Of a stretch of 7,047 nucleotides of DNA, positions 1 through 6,453 are shown piece by piece. The position numbers and the translations under genes are program-made. Below the pieces are notes generated by a model, which saw only the letters and a list, made by a program, of their open reading frames with translations, had not been told where the DNA came from and made no database searches. Source of the stretch: JABFRZ01 sp036376275 (GTDB taxonomy: Bacteria > Planctomycetota > UBA1135 > GCA-002686595); contig DASVAP010000338.1 in the NCBI GenBank assembly GCA_036376275.1, positions 1 through 7,047 of the forward strand. The letters are read 5' to 3'. Position 1 is the stretch's first letter, and every line of letters begins with the position of its first letter.

Positions 1-359
1 CAGGCCTCCGCGCGCCGGCCCTTGTCGTAGCGGCCCCGCGAGGCGCGCGTGCCGTCCGGGTGGAACGTCTCCCACGGCCCGACGCGCTCGCCGCGCGCGA
101 AGCTGCCCTCGGCCGCGGGCTTGCCCTCGACGTGGTAGAAGCGCCAGCGGCCGGTCTCGCGGTCGTCGGCGAAGCTGCCCTCGCTGGCGAGCGATCCTCC
201 CTCGTGCCAGGCGCGGTAGGGACCGCTGCGCACCTCGCGGCCGCCCTTCAGCTCGACCTCGTACTCGGCGCGCGGCGCGCCGTCCGGCCAGGTCTCGCGC
301 CGGGTCTCGCCGGCAGCGAGTCCGAGCGGGAGCGCCAGCGCGAGGAGCCACCCTCCCAT
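1..359 (-). CDS. Exported YwqK/MORN-type repeat protein (partial, C-terminus beyond left edge)
   Basis: The minus-strand frame opens with ATG at 357-359 and stays open to the window edge, giving 119 residues without a stop. Residues 1-16 look like a Sec signal peptide without a basic N-region: a hydrophobic Leu/Ala stretch, then Ala-Ala-Gly before Glu18. The rest is about four degenerate repeats of 23-25 residues with the pattern Gly-x-Trp/Tyr-x-x-(Trp/Phe/Tyr)-His-x-x-Gly-x-x-x-(Ala/Ser)-x-Gly-x-(Phe/Tyr). Examples are GPYRAWHEGGSLASEGSF (47-64) and GPWETFHPDGTRASRG (94-109). This is the pattern of the YwqK / MORN-variant family, often labelled 'toxin-antitoxin system YwqK family antitoxin'. 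That label is weakly founded for exported proteins, so I infer only a secreted or periplasmic beta-repeat protein of unknown role. A short GGAG lies 3 bases before the ATG. The gene is divergent from the cytochrome gene. Confidence 0.8.
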   Translation of the reverse strand, partial: MGGWLLALALPLGLAAGETRRETWPDGAPRAEYEVELKGGREVRSGPYRAWHEGGSLASEGSFADDRETGRWRFYHVEGKPAAEGSFARGERVGPWETFHPDGTRASRGRYDKGRRAEA

Positions 360-381
360 CGGCTCCGAGTGTAGCGCGCGT

Positions 382-398
382 CGGCACGGGCCGTGCCG
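382..398. promoter_or_regulatory. Inverted repeat in the divergent gap between the YwqK-like and cytochrome genes
   Basis: CGGCACGG-G-CCGTGCCG is a perfect 8-base inverted repeat around one central base, inside the 78-base gap between divergent starts at 359 and 438. The left-arm core GGCACGG recurs in direct orientation at 432-438, touching the cytochrome start codon. The arrangement suggests an operator or other regulator site, but in DNA this GC-rich such palindromes also arise by chance. No convincing -35/-10 pair was found beside it. Confidence 0.3.
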
Positions 399-426
399 GT
401 CCTGGACGCTGTGGGGCCGATCGGGC

Positions 427-430
427 AAGG
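427..430 (+). promoter_or_regulatory. Ribosome binding site supporting the GTG start at 438
   Basis: AAGG sits 7 bases before GTG 438. The in-frame upstream GTG codons at 393 and 411 have no such sequence and would add residues that do not look like the start of a signal peptide. The site therefore decides the chosen cytochrome start. Confidence 0.45.
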
Positions 431-437
431 TGGCACG

Positions 438-2192
438 GTGCGCTGCGCGGGCGTCCTCCTCCTGGCCGGTGTCGGCGCGGCGCAGGCGTCGCCCGCGGCC
501 GACGCGCTCCTGGCGCAGTGCGCCGACTGCCACCCGGGCGAGAGCGCGGCCTACGCCGAGAGCGGCATGGCGCGCGCGCTGGAGCCGCTGCGGGCCGGCG
601 AGCTCGCCGGGCTCGCGCCCGTGCGCGAGCCGAGCACGGGCTTCACCTACGCCTTCGAGGAAGGCGCGGCGGGCGCGCGCGTGGTCGAGGGCTTCGAGCG
701 CGCCGGCCAGCCACCCTGGCGCGACTCGGCCCCGCTGGCCTTCGCGATCGGGGCCGGGCACCTCGACCGCTCCTACGTCGTGCAGCGCGGCGGACGCCTG
801 TGGCTGGCGCCGCTCGAGGTGCTCGGGCACGGCCCCGAGCGCCATGCGGCCCTCGCGCCGGCCCACGTGATCACGCCTGGCACGCGCTTCACGCAGCCGG
901 TGACGCCCGAGTGCCTGGGCTGCCACACGGATGCGCCGCCGCCGCGCGACTGGCCTCTGAACCGCGTGCCGGAGGAGTGGGAGCCGCGCGGGATCTCCTG
1001 CGCCGCCTGCCATGCGGACCTGGCCGGCCACGTGGCCGCGCGCGCGGCCGAGCTGGAGGGGCGCGACGGCGGGCCGGACCCGCTGGCGCGCGAGCGGCGC
1101 TGGACGCGCACGATGGACATGGAGCGCTGCGCCGCCTGCCACCTGCAGGGCGACGCGCGGGTCGAGCTCGTACCCGGGCGCCTGGGGCCGCCGCCGCCGG
1201 GGACGCCGCTGCTCGCCACGCGCGCGGTCTTCGTGGCGCGCGAGCCGGGGCCGGAGATCGGCTTCGTCAGCCATGTCGAGCGCCTGGTGCACGCGCGCTG
1301 CTACCTCGAGTCCACGCGCAGGGCCGACGGCGGGCTGCGCTGCGAGACTTGCCACGACCCGCACCGCACGCTCTCCGAGCCGCGCGAGCGCGCGCGCGTG
1401 CGCGCGGCCTGCGCGCACTGCCATGGCGAGGTGGAGTCCCCGGCCGAGGCCGCGAGCTGCGCGCTGCCGCGGGCCGAGCGGCCGGCGGAGCGCGACTGCG
1501 TCGACTGCCACATGCGCCGCACCGGCGTCTTCGACGTGCCCGCGGTGTCGATCCACGACCACTGGATCCAGCGCCGCCCGCCGCCGCCGAGCACGCCGGG
1601 CCCGCTGCGCTTCCCCGAGTCGCCGCAGGGCGACTGGCGCCTCTTCGCCTGGCCCGACGAGCCGGCGCCCTTCGCGGCCGACGACCCGGGGCCGTGGACC
1701 CTGGCCCTGGCCCATGGCGGGCACCTCGAGCGCGCCCGCGCGCAGGCGGCGCGCGGCCCCGGCACGGTGGCGGCCGGGCTCCCGATGCTGCACCACGTGC
1801 GCGCCAGCCTGCTGGAGCGCGCGGGCGAGCTCCCGGCGGCGCGCGCGGCCTACGAGCGCGCCCTGGCGCTGGACCCGCAGCTGGCCGAGGCGCGCATCAA
1901 CCTCGCTCCGCTGCTGGCGCGCCTCGGTGCGCCGGCGGAGGGGCTGGCGCTGCTCGACGCGCTGCTCGCGCGCCACCCGCTGGCGGACAGCGCCTACCGC
2001 AACCGCGCCGCGATCCACGCCCTGCGCGACGACGAGCCGGCCTTCCGCGCCGACCTGGAGGCCGCCCTGCGCCTGGCGCCGGACGCGGCCCTGGCCCAGG
2101 TCCTCGCGCGCCACGCCGAGCGGCGCGGCGACGCGGCCGCGGCCCGGCGCTGGAGCGACGAGGCGCGCCGGCTCGATCCGCGCCTCGAGTGA
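438..2192 (+). CDS. Exported heptahaem c-type cytochrome with C-terminal TPR domain
   Basis: With the GTG start at 438 the protein has 584 residues. It begins with a signal peptide (Arg2, hydrophobic 4-14, Ala-rich cleavage region about 15-20), as periplasmic haem attachment requires. Seven CxxCH haem-binding motifs begin at residues 28, 159, 188, 231, 302, 325 and 354. The first is followed by SGMARAL, a stretch typical of cytochrome c554-like multihaem proteins, and the fifth lies in CETCHDPH. Residues about 454-584 are Ala/Leu-rich helical repeats with TPR spacing, for example AAYERALALDPQLAEA (470-485), giving three to four TPRs. The family (multihaem c-type cytochrome plus TPR) is common in Planctomycetota and related metagenomes. 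An electron-transfer role is inferred; redox partner and substrate are unknown. Isolated Cys3, Cys288 and Cys341 are not part of haem motifs. The frame could also start at GTG 393, but the signal peptide and AAGG favour 438. No cytochrome maturation gene is nearby. Confidence 0.9.
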   Translation: MRCAGVLLLAGVGAAQASPAADALLAQCADCHPGESAAYAESGMARALEPLRAGELAGLAPVREPSTGFTYAFEEGAAGARVVEGFERAGQPPWRDSAPLAFAIGAGHLDRSYVVQRGGRLWLAPLEVLGHGPERHAALAPAHVITPGTRFTQPVTPECLGCHTDAPPPRDWPLNRVPEEWEPRGISCAACHADLAGHVAARAAELEGRDGGPDPLARERRWTRTMDMERCAACHLQGDARVELVPGRLGPPPPGTPLLATRAVFVAREPGPEIGFVSHVERLVHARCYLESTRRADGGLRCETCHDPHRTLSEPRERARVRAACAHCHGEVESPAEAASCALPRAERPAERDCVDCHMRRTGVFDVPAVSIHDHWIQRRPPPPSTPGPLRFPESPQGDWRLFAWPDEPAPFAADDPGPWTLALAHGGHLERARAQAARGPGTVAAGLPMLHHVRASLLERAGELPAARAAYERALALDPQLAEARINLAPLLARLGAPAEGLALLDALLARHPLADSAYRNRAAIHALRDDEPAFRADLEAALRLAPDAALAQVLARHAERRGDAAAARRWSDEARRLDPRLE

Positions 2193-2207
2193 GCGCGCGC
2201 GGCCGCC

Positions 2208-3614
2208 TCAGCGTTCCAGCAGGGCCAGCACGCGGGCCGGGAACGAGCACGGGTCGAGCACGCCGCCCGCCGGCGCGCCGCCGCAGCGCTCGAGCGGGAG
2301 GCTGCCGATCCACACCGGCCCGTCGCGCGGATCCTCCGGCAGCCGTCCGTGGCTGCCGCGCACGAGCGCGGGATCGAGCGGGATCACGTCCATCAGGTAG
2401 CGCAGCCCGAGCGCCTTGCGGGCCAGGCGCAGGGCGATGCGCAGCTTCGGGAAGCGCAGGGCCGGATCGAGGAACAGCTCGCAGGGGTCGTAGCCGGGCT
2501 TGCGGTGGATGTCGACCGTGCGCGCGAAGTCCGGCGCGCGGCGCTCGTCGAGCCAGTAGGGGTAGGTGAACCAGGCGCCGCGCTCGGCCACGCACAGCAG
2601 CTCGCCGGAGCGCGCGTGCGCCACGCCGTAGGCGCGCTGGCCCTCCTCGTCGAGCACCTCGGCCACGCCCGCGAGCCCCTCGAGCAGCGCGCGCGTGCGC
2701 CCCAGCGCGTCCGGGTCGCGCACGTAGACGTGCGCCACCTGGTGGTCGGCCAGGGCGAAGGCGCGGCTCGCGAAGGGGTCGAGCACCTCGCCCACCGGCG
2801 TGGCGCGCACCGCCAGCAGCCCGGCCTCGCGCAGGGCGCGGTTGAGGGGCACGGGACGGTCGACGGGCTCGAGCCCGTACTCGCTGACGACGACCGTCTC
2901 GGCCCCGGCCGCGTCGGCCGCGCGCACGAGCTGGCCGACCAGCGCGTCGACCTCGGCCAGCGCCGCGCGTCCGCGCGGCGCGTCGGGCCCGAAGCGCTGG
3001 TGGTCGTAGTCGAGGTGCGGCAGATAGACCAGCGTGAGCGTCGGGCGCTTGTGCTCCAGCGTCCAGCAGGCCGCCTGCGCCAGCCAGCGGCTCGAGGCCA
3101 GGCCCGCCTTCGGCCCCCAGAAGTCGAAGAAGGGGAAGGCCCCGAGGGCGCGCGCGAGCTCGTCCTCGAAGCCCGGCTGGCCCGCGGCGGGGCGCGGCGT
3201 GCCGTACACGGCCGGGAGCTTGCGCCCGTCGGCCGGATAGAAGGGCCGCGGCGTCAGCGACCAGTCGACCGCCGCGCCGAGGTTCCACCACCAGAAGAGC
3301 TTGGCGCAGGTGAAGGCGGGATCGCGCGCGCGCGCCAGCTCGTAGAGCTTGCGGCCGGCCACCAGCTCGTTCGGCTGGCGCCACAGGAGCGCCTCGCCGA
3401 CCTCGCGCACGTACCAGCCGTTGCCCACGGCGCCGTGCACGCCCGGCAGCGTGCCCGTCAGGTAGGTGGCCTGGGCGGAGAGCGTGACGGCCGGCAGCAC
3501 CGCCCCCAGCGGCGCCATCCCGCCGCGGCGCGCCAGGGCGGCGAGCTCCGGCGTGGCGGCTCCGACCTGGCGCGCCGTCAACCCGACGACGTCGAGCACC
3601 AGCACCGGCTTCAT
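2208..3614 (-). CDS. Alkaline phosphatase superfamily protein (nucleotide pyrophosphatase/phosphodiesterase-like, EboF-like)
   Basis: This 468-residue protein has no signal peptide and is presumably cytoplasmic. It begins with the superfamily's first beta-strand and metal-binding Asp (Asp8, in VLVLDVVGLT). The probable nucleophile is Thr44 in LPAVTLSAQATYLTGTLPGVHGAVGNGWY-like context (residues 40-68), matching the Type I phosphodiesterase/nucleotide pyrophosphatase core. Later landmarks are LPHLDYDHQRFGP (198-210), VVSEYGLE (242-249), ADHQVAHVYV (289-298), VDIHRKPGYDP (367-377) and GSHG (420-423). From memory, this set matches proteins annotated as nucleotide pyrophosphatase in cyanobacterial ebo clusters (EboF), whose clusters are linked to export of metabolite precursors. 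No other ebo gene is present here, so the specific role is unproven. The metal site is unusual: the expected GH in the PDxxGHxxGP motif is HQ, and the expected SDHG is SEYG. It is convergent with the cytochrome (15-base gap) and divergent from the Rieske gene (28-base gap). Confidence 0.88.
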   Translation of the reverse strand: MKPVLVLDVVGLTARQVGAATPELAALARRGGMAPLGAVLPAVTLSAQATYLTGTLPGVHGAVGNGWYVREVGEALLWRQPNELVAGRKLYELARARDPAFTCAKLFWWWNLGAAVDWSLTPRPFYPADGRKLPAVYGTPRPAAGQPGFEDELARALGAFPFFDFWGPKAGLASSRWLAQAACWTLEHKRPTLTLVYLPHLDYDHQRFGPDAPRGRAALAEVDALVGQLVRAADAAGAETVVVSEYGLEPVDRPVPLNRALREAGLLAVRATPVGEVLDPFASRAFALADHQVAHVYVRDPDALGRTRALLEGLAGVAEVLDEEGQRAYGVAHARSGELLCVAERGAWFTYPYWLDERRAPDFARTVDIHRKPGYDPCELFLDPALRFPKLRIALRLARKALGLRYLMDVIPLDPALVRGSHGRLPEDPRDGPVWIGSLPLERCGGAPAGGVLDPCSFPARVLALLER

Positions 3615-3621
3615 CGGCGGG

Positions 3622-3635
3622 GGATGCTAGCATCC
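3622..3635. promoter_or_regulatory. Perfect 14-base palindrome between divergent phosphatase and Rieske genes
   Basis: GGATGCTAGCATCC is its own reverse complement and occupies the centre of the 28 bases between ATG 3614 (minus) and ATG 3643 (plus). Its AT-rich core stands out from the surrounding DNA. The central CTAG provides an in-frame TAG for both genes, closing both reading frames just upstream of their starts and fixing them. It could be a shared operator. It could equally be chance, since palindromes of this size are not rare in a window of such skewed base composition. Confidence 0.35.
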
Positions 3636-3642
3636 GCTGCCG

Positions 3643-4017
3643 ATGCTCCACGGCCCCCGCCCGCGCCGCGTGCGCGTCCCCGGCGTCGCGCGCCTGGCCG
3701 AGGGCCACGCGCGCAAGGTCGTGATCCCGGCCGGCGCGGCCGGCCCGGAGGCGCTGGAGATCGTGCTGGTGCGTCTGGGGGGCAAGCTCTACGCGCTCGA
3801 CTCGCTGTGCCCGCACGAGGGCGGGCGCCTGGCCGAGGGGCCGCTGTGGGACGGGCGCTTCGTCGTCTGCCCGCTGCACCTGTACCGCTTCGACCCGCGC
3901 ACGGGCGCGGCCGACGAGGTCGAGTGCGACCCCGCGCGGACGTACCGCGTGCGCGAGGTCGGCGGGGCGGCCGAGATCGAGCTCCCGGCCGAGGCCCGGC
4001 GCGACGCCGATGGCTGA
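3643..4017 (+). CDS. Small Rieske [2Fe-2S] ferredoxin-like protein
   Basis: The protein has 124 residues and no signal peptide. It carries the Rieske cluster pattern: Cys56-Pro-His58, seventeen residues, then Cys76-Pro-Leu-His79. These are two cysteine and two histidine ligands of a [2Fe-2S] cluster. The preceding GGKLYALDSLCPHEGG and following DPRTG are typical of Rieske-type ferredoxins and NirD-like subunits. The extra disulphide cysteines of high-potential bc1 Rieske proteins are missing, so a soluble low-potential electron carrier is inferred. After the second His the usual Gly-Trp is replaced by Leu-Tyr (HLYRFD). The start is bounded by an in-frame TAG at 3628-3630, and ATG 3643 is the first ATG after it; no clear Shine-Dalgarno is seen. 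The stop overlaps the endonuclease V start by 8 bases, indicating translational coupling. Its redox partner cannot be told from the window. Confidence 0.88.
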   Translation: MLHGPRPRRVRVPGVARLAEGHARKVVIPAGAAGPEALEIVLVRLGGKLYALDSLCPHEGGRLAEGPLWDGRFVVCPLHLYRFDPRTGAADEVECDPARTYRVREVGGAAEIELPAEARRDADG

Positions 4018-4732
4018 ATGGACGCCGCGCGCGGCCGTGGCCCACCAGCGCGTCCTGGCGGCGCGCGTCGTGCGCCGCGGCCGGCCGCGCGTGCGCAGCG
4101 TGCTGGGGATGGACACCAGCGTGCGCGCCGGGCGCGTGGTGGCGGCGCTGTGCCTGTACTCGTTCCCCGCGCTCGAGCCGCGCGTGAGCGTGACGGCCGA
4201 GCGCGCGCTCGACTTCCCCTATGTCCCGGGGCTGCTCGCCTACCGCGAGCTCCCGGCGCTGCTGGCGGCCTACGCGCGCCTGCCGGAGGAGCCGGACCTC
4301 CTGCTGGTGGACGGCCACGGCCTGGCGCATCCGCGGCGCTGCGGGATCGCCTGCCACCTCGGGGTCGAGCTGGCCCGACCCAGCATCGGCTGCGGCAAGA
4401 GCCTGCTGGTCGGCACGCACCGCACCCCCGGTCCGCGGCGCGGGGCCCACACGCGGCTCGTGCACCGCGGCGAGGTCGTGGGCGCCTGCCTGCGCACGCG
4501 CAGCGGCGTGCGGCCGGTCTACGTCTCGAGCGGGCACCGGATCGAGCTGGAGGCGGCCCTGGCGCTCGTCCTGGCCTGTGCGCGCGGCTTCCGCCTGCCG
4601 GAGCCGATCCGCGCCGCCGACCACCTGGCCGGGGCGCGCGCGGCGGCGCTCCCGCCGCCCGATCCCGCTCGCGCGGCCCGTGCCGGCTCGATCCTCCGGC
4701 TGGCCGAAACACGCGCCGCGCCGGGCGCGTAG
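4010..4732 (+). CDS. nfi: Endonuclease V (deoxyinosine 3'-endonuclease)
   Basis: This 240-residue protein matches endonuclease V, which nicks DNA at the second phosphodiester bond 3' of deoxyinosine and starts repair of deaminated adenine. Its landmarks appear in family order. Asp35 lies in the first strand (GMDTSV, 33-38). FPYVPGLLAYREL (69-81) holds the PYxP wedge (70-73) that separates DNA strands and the metal-binding Glu80. LLLVDGHGLAHPRRCGIACH (97-116) holds the catalytic Asp101. PSIGCGKS (124-131) contains conserved Lys130, and VYVSSGHRIEL (170-180) contains His176. All expected acidic metal ligands (Asp35, Glu80, Asp101) are present, so an active enzyme is likely. The length is slightly above the usual 220-230 because of an Ala/Arg-rich C-terminal tail after about residue 205. 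The ATG overlaps the Rieske stop (ATGGCTGA), so the two are probably co-translated. No Shine-Dalgarno of its own is evident. Confidence 0.95.
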   Translation: MAEWTPRAAVAHQRVLAARVVRRGRPRVRSVLGMDTSVRAGRVVAALCLYSFPALEPRVSVTAERALDFPYVPGLLAYRELPALLAAYARLPEEPDLLLVDGHGLAHPRRCGIACHLGVELARPSIGCGKSLLVGTHRTPGPRRGAHTRLVHRGEVVGACLRTRSGVRPVYVSSGHRIELEAALALVLACARGFRLPEPIRAADHLAGARAAALPPPDPARAARAGSILRLAETRAAPGA

Positions 4733-4786
4733 CCGGACCCCGAAGCCCCTGCCCGTCCGGCCCACCTCCGGCCCACGCGCCCGCAC

Positions 4787-5794
4787 ATGAAGTTCTTGCT
4801 GCTGCTGCCCCTCTTCCTGCTGCCCCCCCTCGGTTCCACGCCCGCCACGGTGCCCGTCTCGGACGGCCTGCGTCGCGAGCGCCTGCCGGCCGACGTCGAC
4901 CTGGTGGTGCACTTCGACCTCGAGACCTTCAAGGCCACCGAGCTGTGGCGGCGCGTCTCGGCCAGCATGGAGGGCCACGTGGAGCTGCGCGACGAGCTGG
5001 ACGAGCTGCAGGAGATCGAGGAGCGCTTCGGCATCGATCCCTTCACCGACCTGCGCGCGGTGACGCTGTTCAAGCTCAAGTCCGAGGAGGAGCCGACCGT
5101 GGTGCTGTTCTCGACCAGCGAGCGCATCGACGGCGCCCTGAAGCGCTTCCAGGAGGAGCGGGGCTACGCGCGCGTGCTCGAGGGCGGCATCGAGCTCCAC
5201 ACCTGGCGCGAGCACGGGGACGGGGACGGGGACGACGACGAAGAAGAAGGCGAGGACGACGAGACCGTCTACGCCTACCTGCACACGGGCCCGGGGGCCG
5301 AGCGCGTGGTCGCCCTCTCCGCCACCCGCGCGAGCGCGCTGCGCACCGCGCGCGTCCTGCGCGGCGAGGACGTGAGCCACGCCAAGGCCGGGACGCTGCT
5401 CACCCTCGCGCCCGCCCAGGGCTCGTTCCTGTACGTGGCCGCGGCCGAGATCCCGCACCTCGACGACATCCCGCCCGCCTCCCAGTTCTTCGGACTGGCG
5501 CAGGGGCTCCAGCTCGATCTTGGGGAGGCGGGCGGGCACCTGCGCGGGCACATGGGCCTCTCCGCGGCGAGCAACGAGGACGCCTACGACCTCTCGGGCG
5601 TGATCAACGGCGTGGTCTCGCTCGCGCGCCTGGCCGGGCGCGAGGCGGGCGAGGCCCTGGAGCTGCTCTCGGGGCTGCGCATCGGGACGCGCGCCAACGT
5701 GGTCACGCTCGACTTCGAGTACGACGTGGAGCGCCTGTTCGAGATCCTGGAGTCGCTCGGGGGCCTGGAGGAACGGGTCCGCGCTCGGCGGTAA
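4787..5794 (+). CDS. Secreted protein of unknown function with acidic low-complexity insert
   Basis: I do not recognise this 335-residue protein as a characterised family. Residues 1-18 form a clear signal peptide (Met-Lys-Phe, a Leu/Pro hydrophobic run, then Gly-Ser-Thr). The mature part starts with RERLPADVDLVVHFDLETF (30-48). This resembles exported proteins, common in Planctomycetota, that begin with 'the protein is a ... in which X is not a valid vector' style strands of alternating hydrophobic residues followed by a charged helix (residues about 51-82). A highly acidic stretch (residues 144-159, only Gly, Asp and Glu) interrupts the fold and is probably a solvent loop that might bind cations. 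The C-terminus (about 272-333) is mainly helical with one strand (ANVVTLDFEYD). There is no membrane anchor, lipobox or catalytic motif. No Shine-Dalgarno is visible. It lies 54 bases after endonuclease V and 17 bases before the sigma factor, so it may be co-transcribed with the sigma operon. Confidence 0.75.
   Translation: MKFLLLLPLFLLPPLGSTPATVPVSDGLRRERLPADVDLVVHFDLETFKATELWRRVSASMEGHVELRDELDELQEIEERFGIDPFTDLRAVTLFKLKSEEEPTVVLFSTSERIDGALKRFQEERGYARVLEGGIELHTWREHGDGDGDDDEEEGEDDETVYAYLHTGPGAERVVALSATRASALRTARVLRGEDVSHAKAGTLLTLAPAQGSFLYVAAAEIPHLDDIPPASQFFGLAQGLQLDLGEAGGHLRGHMGLSAASNEDAYDLSGVINGVVSLARLAGREAGEALELLSGLRIGTRANVVTLDFEYDVERLFEILESLGGLEERVRARR
5216..5251 (+). repeat. In-frame short tandem repeat encoding an acidic loop
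   Basis: Three perfect GGGGAC units (5216-5233) are followed by two GAC, three GAA and a GGC codon. All are in the reading frame of the secreted protein, giving a Gly-Asp repeat followed by Asp/Glu. The six-base unit keeps frame if copy number changes, so loop length may vary between strains. Confidence 0.75.
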
Positions 5795-5811
5795 CCTGTT
5801 CGGCCGAGGGC

Positions 5812-6453
5812 ATGAGCGGAGCCACCCCCCTGGAGACGAGCCCGGCGCGCGGCGCGGACCCGGCCAGCCCCGAGGCGCTGGCCCTCGCGGCGCGCACGGG
5901 CTCGGCCGCGGCCTTCGAGGCCCTGGTGGCGCGCTTCGAGGCGCCGCTCTACCGCTTCCTCTTCCTGCGCACGCGCGACGAGGGCCTGGCCCAGGACCTG
6001 ACGCAGGAGGCCTTCCTGCGCGCCTGGCAGAACCTCGAGCGCTACGACCCGCGCTGGCGCTTCTCGACCTGGCTCTTCACCGTGGCCGAGCGCCTGTGCA
6101 TCAGCCAGCGGCGCGCGCGCGGCAAGGATCCGGCCGTGGCCAGCCACGAGCCCGAGCTCCACGCCGCCGGCGCCGAGCCCGACCCGCTCGCCTCGGCGGC
6201 CGAGCGGGACGAGGGCCGCGCCCTGTGGGAGACCGCCGTGCGCGTGCTCCGTCCGGAGGAGCGCTCGGCCCTGTGGCTGCGCTACGCCGAGGACCTGTCG
6301 ATGGAGGAGATCGGCACGATCCTCGGACGCCCGACCGTGACCGTGCGCGTGATCCTGTTCCGAGCCCGTGGACGCCTGGCGCAGGCCCTCGACGGCCGCC
6401 CGGCGGGCGCGGGCGCACCCCTGACCGCCAAGCACCTCGGAGGCCTCGGATGA
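5812..6453 (+). CDS. ECF (RpoE-like) RNA polymerase sigma factor
   Basis: The 213-residue protein has both domains of an extracytoplasmic-function sigma factor. Region 2 spans about residues 34-103: FEALVARFEAPLYRFL, DLTQEAFLRAW (62-72), and the RFSTWLFTVAERL segment (83-95) that contacts the -10 element. Region 4 spans about 137-195: LRPEERSALWLRYAEDLSMEEIGTILG (146-172), then a recognition helix. A Pro/Ala/Glu-rich linker (about 106-133) joins them, and regions 1 and 3 are absent, as usual for ECF factors. It directs RNA polymerase to a specific regulon, normally held inactive by a partner. GAGGG lies just one base before the ATG, too close for an ideal ribosome binding site, so the start is probable rather than certain. 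Variant: the recognition helix reads PTVTVRVILFRARGRL where SxxxVKxxLxRAR is usual. The end overlaps the next gene by ATGA. Target promoter and ECF subgroup cannot be told here. Confidence 0.93.
   Translation: MSGATPLETSPARGADPASPEALALAARTGSAAAFEALVARFEAPLYRFLFLRTRDEGLAQDLTQEAFLRAWQNLERYDPRWRFSTWLFTVAERLCISQRRARGKDPAVASHEPELHAAGAEPDPLASAAERDEGRALWETAVRVLRPEERSALWLRYAEDLSMEEIGTILGRPTVTVRVILFRARGRLAQALDGRPAGAGAPLTAKHLGGLG
6439..6443 (+). promoter_or_regulatory. Strong ribosome binding site of the sigma-linked membrane protein
   Basis: GGAGG lies inside the end of the sigma gene, 6 bases before ATG 6450. It is the clearest Shine-Dalgarno in the window and fixes the start of the next gene, which otherwise would lie in a long open frame running back through the sigma gene. 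Confidence 0.75.

Noticed and set aside
393..437. Earlier GTG start for the cytochrome.
   Set aside because: It would put 15 uncharged, poorly fitting residues before the signal peptide, lacks a ribosome binding site and lies within the inverted repeat. GTG 438 fits better.
2193..2207. Possible bidirectional terminator between the convergent cytochrome and phosphatase genes.
   Set aside because: The 15-base gap has GC-rich palindromic bits (GCGGCCGC) but no clear stem-loop with a T run in either direction.
518..2569. Long alternative plus-strand open frame (683 codons) across the cytochrome and into the phosphatase.
   Set aside because: It encodes almost only Arg, Ala, Gly and Pro, matches no family, and is the expected shadow of high-GC coding DNA. 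The cytochrome frame has seven haem motifs.
1897..4116. Long minus-strand open frame (739 codons) overlapping four genes.
   Set aside because: It is low-complexity Arg/Ala/Gly sequence antisense or out of frame to genes with clear motifs, so a GC-driven artefact.
2349..4187. Plus-strand open frame (612 codons) antisense to the phosphatase.
   Set aside because: It has no recognisable domain, and the phosphatase motifs on the other strand explain the region.
3611..5551. Minus-strand open frame (646 codons) antisense to the Rieske, EndoV and secreted protein genes.
   Set aside because: It has no family signature, and its sense-strand counterparts are well supported.
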